NCBI GenBank assembly: GCA_018340805.1
Contig: JACMZG010001870.1
Span: forward strand, 15,892,679 to 15,956,678
Source: Microvelia longipes
Taxonomy: Eukaryota; Arthropoda; Insecta; Hemiptera; Veliidae
DNA: 64,000 nucleotides
Direction: 5' to 3'
Below, piece by piece: positions 57,120 through 64,000 of the stretch (position 1 is the stretch's first letter; every line of letters begins with the position of its first letter). The notes beneath the pieces are model-generated. The model was not told the origin of the DNA. It did not search any database and was given only the letters and a program-made list of their open reading frames with translations. The position numbers and the translations under genes were made by a program.

Positions 57120-58185
57120 TATAATTAATTTATATAAATAGTATAACTTATGACAAAAAACAAACTTATTATTAGGGAATAAAGTAAATAAAATTATATA
57201 TATCTATTATATTTGTTTTGCATACATGATATTAACAAGTGTTATATGTAAATAAATAAGTAGAAAAAGTAAATAAAAATTCCTATTTCAAAATAAGAGA
57301 GTAGGAATGTGACGTAAAAAAATAAAAATTGAACAAAAATCAGGACTTAATTTTTTTAAAAATAGGAAAACCCTTCTTATACCTTGTTGTGCTGAAGAAG
57401 TCGCCAGAAGAAAAATAAAGCAGAGCAATCGATGACCAATAGATAAAGTCATTTTTTCAAAAAGTGTGTTCCAAGTCACAAGGAAATGTGGTCACTTCAC
57501 AAAAACATCAAACTAATAGTGTCACAACTAAAAAACTTTTACGTTCTCCGAGTACGAAATAATAAAACCAAAAAATAATGTATCACTAAAAAAACTATTT
57601 ACAAGATAATCATAATAAAATTTATAAACTATAAATGTATTTTTGTATAACGGTGGGAAATGCGACAATACGCGTAAGTTGAATACGCGTTAAATGTATT
57701 TTTACGTTAGCGACGGTAACGGATTATTCTTACGCTACTGATAAGAATTTTAACGTAGGGATCCTATTTACTGAAATAATCTACCCGGTTAGAGATTGTA
57801 ACCACTACTGAATAAGGATATTTGGAAGTGAAGGGGCGGGAACCAGCAAGGACTTCTTGTATAGTGGAGGGAAAGTATTGACAGTGGCGCTTTCAAGCGG
57901 CAGGATAACACAACTATAACTTTTGCCTTCCTCTCTTTTTTATAAGTCCTTTCATAAATATTGAATAATTCCTACTCTATATAGTACATTTAAATAAAAT
58001 TGATAATATACTAGAGAGTTAAAGTCAGCTATTTATTCCTTATCGTCCGAATGCATACATCGGATATAAAATAATCAAGTATAAATATAAAGTCAAAGTA
58101 TAAAGAAATAATATTCTGTTAAAAACCAATAATCTGTAAAGACAAATAGCCCAAGTCATAATTGTGCACAATGTCAACCATATCC
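57120..58185. other. gene-free stretch with two small palindromes
   Basis: Palindromic TACGCGTAAGTTGAATACGC G near 57669. A GC-richer block at 57825-57915 (AAGGGGCGGGAACCAGC, CAGTGGCGCTTTCAAGCGGC) could be regulatory, but there is no gene to attach it to. Confidence 0.35.
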
Positions 58186-58194
58186 TGAAGGCAT

Positions 58195-58420
58195 GCAAGT
58201 CGGACCAATTTTTTAGAAATGCGTGCTTTTTTTCTAAAAATCCATGTCTAGCCAGTTTCCGGTTTATTCTTTATAATCCAAGCAGTAGTATTATTACTCG
58301 TTACTCAATTTATCCGATTTTTTTTAATAGGAAATGGATATGGATATATTTATTGCATAGGTTATACAAAAATTTGGTTACCATTCCATAATCAGCACAC
58401 CTCAGTATTATATACGCACT
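58195..58420 (+). repeat. dispersed repeat shared with 11.2 kb
   Basis: AGAAATGCGTGCTTTTTTTC, AAAATCCATGTCTAGCCAG, TATTACTCGTTACTCAATTT, ATCCGATTTTTTTTAATAGG, AAATGGATATGGATATATTT, co-linear with 11150-11300 in reverse. Confidence 0.6.
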
Positions 58421-58429
58421 CATACAGTG

Positions 58430-59150
58430 TGCCCCCAGATGGGGTTGCCTATACGTGTAAATGACAAAAAAAAAAAAATTCGAAAAAAGTCATTCTTGAT
58501 AGAAGCTCCTGTATGTTTTTAAACTAAGATTTATCATATTATTTTTATTTTTACCGGTAGACTAAAAAACTGCAATTTTTGAAAAATGGACAGACGCGGA
58601 GTAAAGTAGGCTTAATTTTGACTTTTAGAAAAAAAAGTATTCATCATAAAATTGTTTAATTGTCCCCCTGACACAATTTTTCCATAAAACAAAATTTAAA
58701 ATCCGCCCATTTTACCCCATCACCCAAATCTTGAAAAATTAAAAGTTGTTCAATCTGGATAAACGATACATTGTTTTAAAGGTCTTGACTAGAGGAACAA
58801 AAATGGTAGTATTGTAAACTTCGATTTAAGTAAAACTAACTGAGATATTTTAATAAAACTGAAAAGTGTTTATTTGTTATATTGTTTTTATTATTTTTGA
58901 TAGCTTTATTTAGTTAAGTAAAATTAAGTTTGTTTAGCTCTTTATTTCGTAAAAACAAACGAACAACTTATTTAGTTAAGTTTTGTATGGTATTATTTGT
59001 TATTTATTAATTTGTATTTTATTTTAACTCTTTTGTTACTTAATTTTAAACAAGTTCTCTATTCTTATCAATCTCGTTCTATCATCTTAATCTTTACTCT
59101 TCTTTTTCAGTCTGTCTTAGTAAAATAAGTTTTTGCTACAATTATAGCGT
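58430..59150. other. gene-free stretch
   Basis: Apart from the short match with 15.2 kb at 58452-58490 (TATACGTGTAAATGACAAAA), nothing recognised. Confidence 0.45.
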
Positions 59151-59160
59151 TGTTTTAACA

Positions 59161-59256
59161 ATGTTAACTCAAGAACAGCGTATTTATTTAATTAAATGCT
59201 ATGACATTGGTGATGGGTCATGTAGGCATGTAATAGAAATTGTTAGTGATAAGTAA
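59161..59256 (+). pseudogene. helix-turn-helix transposase N-terminus fragment
   Basis: ATG-initiated 31-codon frame MLTQEQRIYLIKCYDIGDGS, then CRHVIEIVSDK and stop. The start 'M-L-[ST]-x-E-Q-R-x-x-[IL]-[VI]-K' followed by a glycine turn is the usual beginning of the helix-turn-helix found at the N-terminus of mariner-like transposases and of insect repeat proteins of the DUF4817 type. The second helix fails at the stop, so this is a short, dead fragment. The upstream TTTAACA and pyrimidine-rich stretch give no further clue. Recognition is from pattern memory only. Confidence 0.35.
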
Positions 59257-59924
59257 AATTTCCGAGATAACCCGTACCTGTCTTTTTTGTATCTTTCACC
59301 CAAATTTTGGCCTAAAAGTTAAATTATAACATACCGTAATATTATTTGGCAACCGCTTTGAAACTTACAAATTGATACTAATAAATATCACTATATTTGA
59401 TAGATTTTTGTTCTAAACTACAAGAAATTAATATTTTAACAAACATCTATGATATGTCGAACAAAATAAAAGAAAATACCAAACTATTAGAATACAACTT
59501 TCTAGGATTCAATGCGGTTTACAAAATAAGCAATATTAGGGTTTACTAATACTTAACTTTTCAAAAGTACCAAAAGTAACCACAAAATAGCATATAGCAG
59601 AATTATTTGACATTACGTCAGAGCTTGTATCTAGTGTTATAGAGAACCTATACACATAATCGATACTGAGACTATCTTGGGATAGTACTACCACTAAAGA
59701 TCAATGGGTACGAACATTGTCGTCACCAACATTAACCGGGCTATAGATATGTCGGACACACTGGACCTCCTATAAGCAATATAAGGGTTTTCTATTACTT
59801 AACTTTTCAAAAGTAGCAACAAAATTAACATATTTAGGTAAAGTCATCATAACAATAATGATAAATTACAATTTTGATCACGAAATTTTTTTTTCTTATC
59901 AAGAGACCGATGTTTACTACTGGG

Positions 59925-60065
59925 AGAGGGGGGGTATTTCACCCCAGAGGAGGGTTACATTTTATTTTTTCTACCGGGAAGCCGGGAAGGGGGGATCCTT
60001 AATGCACGGGGGGGGCCTGAAAGAACCCCTGACTCCTCCTCTTCCCGTGTCATATTCCTACTACT
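59925..60065 (+). other. G-run-rich block
   Basis: GGGAGAGGGGGGGTATTTCA, CCGGGAAGCCGGGAAGGGGG and CACGGGGGGGGCC give four or more G tracts within about 60 bp (G-quadruplex-capable), in strong contrast to the AT-rich flanks. The 72-codon frame through it is not convincing. Confidence 0.5.
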
Positions 60066-60519
60066 ACTACTTATGACTAGTAAAACAGAGCAAAATATTT
60101 TTTTTAATGTTTTTAATTTTTTTTTTAAATTTATTAATTTTAATTTATTTTTATGTTTTTTTAATTTATAAAAAAACTTAAATTTTTATACAGAAATAAT
60201 AATAACATAGTACTGCTTAATAAAAGATTTCAAAATTATAACATTGTAGAAAATGAATTATAATAATATATTTTATAAGTTTATGATTTTACTTGTATAA
60301 TCATAATTGTTTATTAATTATCACTGTATAACAATTTGCAATTATAAATAACTGTGTACGGAAATTATAAAGTATTTACTAATAACAAAAAAAATTAGTA
60401 CAAACAAAAATGTGACCAAGTAATGACCCAGCTATCATGAATAATTGTAGTTTACTTGGTAATTATGATCAAGAAACAGAGCAAAATAATGAATTATTTC
60501 AGAAAAAAATAAAAATATA

Positions 60520-60770
60520 TTTCTAGAAATTTTATTATAGTAATTTTTTTACGACACTATTTATAATTATTACTCTATAATAAAATTTATAATTATGATA
60601 AATAACTGTGTACAGAAATCATAAATAATTTATGATAGTAGAAATTTAATTATGATATTTTTTTACGATACTATTTATAATTATTACTCTATAATAAAAT
60701 TTATAATTATAATAAATAACTGCGTTCAGAAATCATGAATAATTACCAATTGTAATATAATTAGTGCAGA
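60520..60770. repeat. ~125-bp tandem duplication
   Basis: TTTTTTTACGACACTATTTA, TAATTATTACTCTATAATAA and AATAACTGTGTACAGAAATC recur about 120 bp later as TTTTTTTACGATACTATTTA, and so on. A third, poorer relative lies at 60325-60375. Confidence 0.8.
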
Positions 60771-60774
60771 AAAG

Positions 60775-61555
60775 AAACAATATTATTACATAGAAATTAA
60801 TACTCTAAAGAATTAGTCAAAATTAAAGTTTTATATTATAGTTTTACATAATTGATTGACTTTCTTTTTATATTAATTGATGACTTAATTTCGGCAGCAA
60901 GAAAATTCGATTTTACTGCCTGACTATATTATCTACGATTTATTTTCAGAAAAAAAAGGAAAACGTAACTTTATTTCATTGAGAAAAACTCAATGGAAAT
61001 TTTGTCCAAAAAAAGTCTTAAAGATAAAAGTGGAAAAATATCTGGTTTTTAAGAGTAAAAGAGAACTACTTTGTAAATCTTATTTATTATCCTTATCTTT
61101 TTAGAACTATACCTTTTGCTTTTTTGGGCGACTTTAAGGGAGCATTTCAGTCCCTTAGATAGAGCCAAAGCAAGGGCATTATTTTACATTTCCAATCCTT
61201 TCTCTTGATAATATACTATGGGTATTAAGAGTTAAGGATGTACTAAACCTCACGATTTATTGACACTCTTTAAGAGTGACAAATCGTACTTTAGTAAAGA
61301 GAATAGAGAAACTATCTTAATAAAAGTTTCGTTACATTAAATAAGGTTGTTAATAGGTGATTCTGGTAAAATTTAGGTATTTTTGATAATTCTTTTATTT
61401 TTCAAATATACAAAAATAGAAGGAAAAAACAATTATAGAAAACAATTAAAAATCGAGAAATTGTAAGATTGTGTGTTGGGGTCAACAAATTAACATAAAA
61501 AAAAGTTAAATAAATAAATAAAATTATTGCTCAATTATTATTATTATTACAGAAT
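60775..61555. other. gene-free AT-rich stretch
   Basis: Contains a hairpin at 61252-61290 (TTTATTGACACTCTTTAAGA with GTGACAAAT). Nothing else recognised. Confidence 0.45.
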
Positions 61556-61557
61556 AA

Positions 61558-61664
<107 letters not shown>

Positions 61665-62049
61665 AGTTGCTACAAAAGAGTGCAAAGGGTTACATCGTGT
61701 CCTCAAGTTTTATTAAAATAGCCAGTGATTTAAGTGATTCTAGCTTTTATATTTTGCTAAGTTATTAGATTAAATATTCATTTATAAGCTTATTAAGTTT
61801 CAAAAATATCTATCGAAAAATTAAAGCGATAATTGTAAAAAAGTTTTTTTAAAATACACGTGTTTTACTACATTTGTTTAAATATAAATCCCTAATCTTA
61901 ATTAAGAGGGGATTTTGTAAACAGGTCAGGAAACCCTAGTGTTTTGTTTTGGTAAACTATACAGACATTCTGGACAATAATAATTAAACAATTATCCTTT
62001 CATAACAAATCATCTTTCTAATTATATTTTAAAATAAATTCTTTTGTAT

Positions 62050-63400
62050 ATTCTAATATATATTAATAATTTATATAGATATTCAGAATAATTTTAATAT
62101 AGATTTAAGAAAGAGTCAGCAATTATGAGTAACAAAGATTTAATTGAAGTAATCAATGAATTTAAAGAATGTTTTAGACGTGAAATTATTGATTTAATCA
62201 AAGAAATTAGAAGTGGCATTATAGAAGATTTGAAGCAAATGTTTGTGGATATGAACGAAAAGCTTAAGGAAGCAGAAGATAGACTAATTTACCTGGAAAT
62301 GCATGCTAACAAAAAAAGTGTCATAATACATGGTCTTAATAATATAGAAGAAGACAAGCTGGAGGATACTGTTATAGCTATATTTAATCAGGTAATGGAG
62401 GTAGATATAACAGATTCAGACATAGATTTCGTTCAGAGAATAGGCAAATGGGAAAATAGATCAAGGAATCCAGTACGTGTTACTTTTGTAACTTTTAAAA
62501 AGAAGTTACAAGTTGTTAAAAATAAAGCTAAGCTAATCGCACTTGAAGAGGATATCAGTATAGGGGAAGATTATCCGTTAATTGTAAGAAATGAGAGAAA
62601 AATACTGATACCCAGAATGCTCGCTGCAAGACATGCTGGGAAATACGCGGTTATAAAATATAACCGCTTGGTTGTAGAAGAATTTAAAACTAGTAATCTA
62701 AATATAAGACAATCTTTACATTCTACTAAACAGACTAAGCAAGAGAATAAGAAGTCTACTAAAATTAAAGCAAAAGCTAAAAATAATAAAACAAGGAATG
62801 TCCCAAGCAAAAGTCAGACACTAAGTTTACTAACACTTTCTCGTAAAACCTCAAATAACCAAATGATAAATCAGAATGATGGCAGTGGAACGTGAATAAA
62901 TATAGGATGAACTCGGACAGCTTTTAAACTAATGATGGAAAATGGAACTCATTTTTTAGCATCTAAATTATATCAATTCAAAAACGTTTCAAAAAAATAA
63001 TAAGGTAAAGAATAAAAATTAAATAAAAATAAAAATTGTCATACGTAACATAGGATATGTAATCAAAAAAGTAGTAAAAATTTATTTAAAAATATGTTCA
63101 TATGATTCAGAAATCATGCTTACCTTATATGTTATTAAAAATAAAATCAGAACAAATAAATTAAATTGTAAAAATGAATGTTATAATATTCATGATTATT
63201 AAATATTATAAAATAAACTAAAAATATAACCATAACTTATTCAAATACTCAATTATATGATGACAAAATAGCAACTCGAACCCTACAGGGTAACCACGGT
63301 TAAACCCGATTTGTAGATATAAAATAAAGTTTAAATTTCAGTTTCTTTTACTTGTAATGTATTTATCTACAATAAATGGTTTATTTATTTATTTATTATT
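62050..63400 (+). mobile_element. internally deleted RTE-like element keeping ORF1
   Basis: 5' leader, intact ORF1, then an immediate switch into what looks like the 3' UTR: AACTCGAACCCTACAGGGTA ACCACGGTTAAACCCGATTT, ending CAATAAATGGTTTATTTATT, close in layout to the RTE 3' end at 29218 (ACCACGG..CCGA, AATAAATGGTTATTTATTTT). Endonuclease and reverse transcriptase are missing, except perhaps for WQWNVNKYRMNSDSF (about 62879-62925, another frame), which resembles the WNV start of the endonuclease. Confidence 0.6.
62125..62895 (+). CDS. RTE/L1-type ORF1 protein, intact
   Basis: 256 residues from the first ATG after the leader. Residues 1-65 are a heptad-like charged helix (FRREIIDLIKEIRSGIIEDL, EKLKEAEDRLIYLEMHANKK), a likely coiled coil. 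Residues 66-140 contain VIIHGLNNIEEDKLEDTVIA, then IDFVQRIGKWENRSRNPVRV, the RRM-like fold of L1-type ORF1 proteins (transposase_22 class). Residues 141-195 (NERKILIPRMLAARHAGKYA VIKYNRLVV) fit the C-terminal domain. Residues 196-256 are a Lys/Ser/Asn-rich tail. Such proteins bind LINE RNA as trimers and act as chaperones during retrotransposition. The frame is uninterrupted in a neighbourhood full of broken genes. Could also be the N-terminal portion of a longer LINE ORF. Confidence 0.7.
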   Translation: MSNKDLIEVINEFKECFRREIIDLIKEIRSGIIEDLKQMFVDMNEKLKEAEDRLIYLEMHANKKSVIIHGLNNIEEDKLEDTVIAIFNQVMEVDITDSDIDFVQRIGKWENRSRNPVRVTFVTFKKKLQVVKNKAKLIALEEDISIGEDYPLIVRNERKILIPRMLAARHAGKYAVIKYNRLVVEEFKTSNLNIRQSLHSTKQTKQENKKSTKIKAKAKNNKTRNVPSKSQTLSLLTLSRKTSNNQMINQNDGSGT

Positions 63401-63410
63401 TATATATATA

Positions 63411-63415
<5 letters not shown>

Positions 63416-63459
<44 letters not shown>
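63416..63459. repeat. (GT)n microsatellite
   Basis: About 40 bp of GT after a short TATATA run at the 3' end of the RTE-like element. Confidence 0.95.
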
Positions 63460-63460
<1 letters not shown>

Positions 63461-64000
63461 TTTTATTGCACTGTTTACTAAGTTATAGCAAAATTTATTT
63501 TGCTATAACTATGGAGGAGAAATTAAATGAAAAAAGGAGTAAAAAATTAGATTAACAGTTGATGGAACAGAAAATAAATTTAATAGTAAACATAAGAAAA
63601 AGATTCATAAATAAATTTAAATACATAAAAAAATATAAAATAACTAATAAAAAACAAAATTAAATAATAAATTAAAGTAAACAAGAGATTAAAGATAATA
63701 AATAAAGACAAAATAAAATCTTATAATATAAAATTTGATCCACCAACTACAAGGTTATTAAAATCAATTTTAAACAAAAATTTCCTAAAATAAATAAATA
63801 AAATATCATCTTAGGTTTTTTAGAGTTTCCAGTTTTAAATATAGCTTTCTTACGCTTATTTTAATTGTTAGGGTTTCAGTGCAAATATGTTGCTTTTCTT
63901 TTATGTACCTACGCTGTAAAAGAGGAAAATTAAAAAGACTAACAGGTAGAGTAGTACATGATCCACTAGAATAATACTATTATAATAGTAATGTTTCAAA
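63460..64000. other. gene-free AT-rich stretch
   Basis: Contains AAATAAATAAA-type sequence and a module A scrap at 63865-63935 (GGGTTTCAGTGCAAATATGT, TATGTACCTACGCTGTAAAA, minus strand). Confidence 0.5.

Overview
This 64-kb window is AT-rich (by eye roughly three quarters A+T) nuclear DNA of an animal, most likely an insect or another arthropod. The evidence is RTE-clade non-LTR retrotransposon remnants of the type common in insects, long (TA)n tracts, many foldback elements and no compact gene arrangement. I find no convincing host protein-coding gene, tRNA gene, intact rRNA gene or CRISPR array. Almost everything that can be named is a mobile element, an element fossil or a tandem array. 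Copies of the same repeat differ largely by single-base indels and there is one N at 53362. This suggests a long-read assembly with residual indel errors, so frameshifts should be read with care.

Layout. 0-9 kb: two 5S-rRNA-like repeat copies, a 0.9-kb foldback whose arms carry a piece of coding sequence (1815-2713), a 38-bp array (5415-5800), a 36-bp array (7050-7495), and one foldback inserted into another (8139-9009, insert 8503-8964). 9-25 kb: (TA)n tracts, foldbacks at 15.3, 16.5, 17.3 and 21.3 kb, a 177-bp MITE at 20.9 kb, a near-perfect hammerhead ribozyme at 22761-22801, and a 47-bp array at 23.4-23.8 kb. 25-30 kb: a 5'-truncated, frameshifted RTE reverse transcriptase (26961-29218) lying exactly between two ~960-bp direct repeats. 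30-40 kb: a foldback with a Penelope-like N-terminal fragment (32.1-32.45 kb), a second copy of the 177-bp MITE, a 0.7-kb foldback (37.3-38.0 kb), a possible promoter at 38.3-38.5 kb, and a second truncated RTE. 40-56 kb: many copies of a composite repeat made of a 'module A' head, a 5S-like core and a conserved tail, plus a tandem pair of ribozyme-bearing units (52.7-53.9 kb). 56-64 kb: minisatellites, a helix-turn-helix transposase N-terminus fragment at 59.16 kb, and an internally deleted RTE-like element that keeps ORF1 (62.05-63.4 kb).

Two themes recur. First, RNA motifs: a type III hammerhead with a canonical core, and hammerhead-like CTGATGA / hairpin / GAAA cores in several other repeat families, some next to Penelope-like coding remains. 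Second, a dispersed composite repeat carries a 5S-rRNA-like block covering the internal promoter region, but in the middle of the element instead of at its head. No pathway or operon is present; the apparent relationships are between autonomous retroelements and short non-autonomous passengers.
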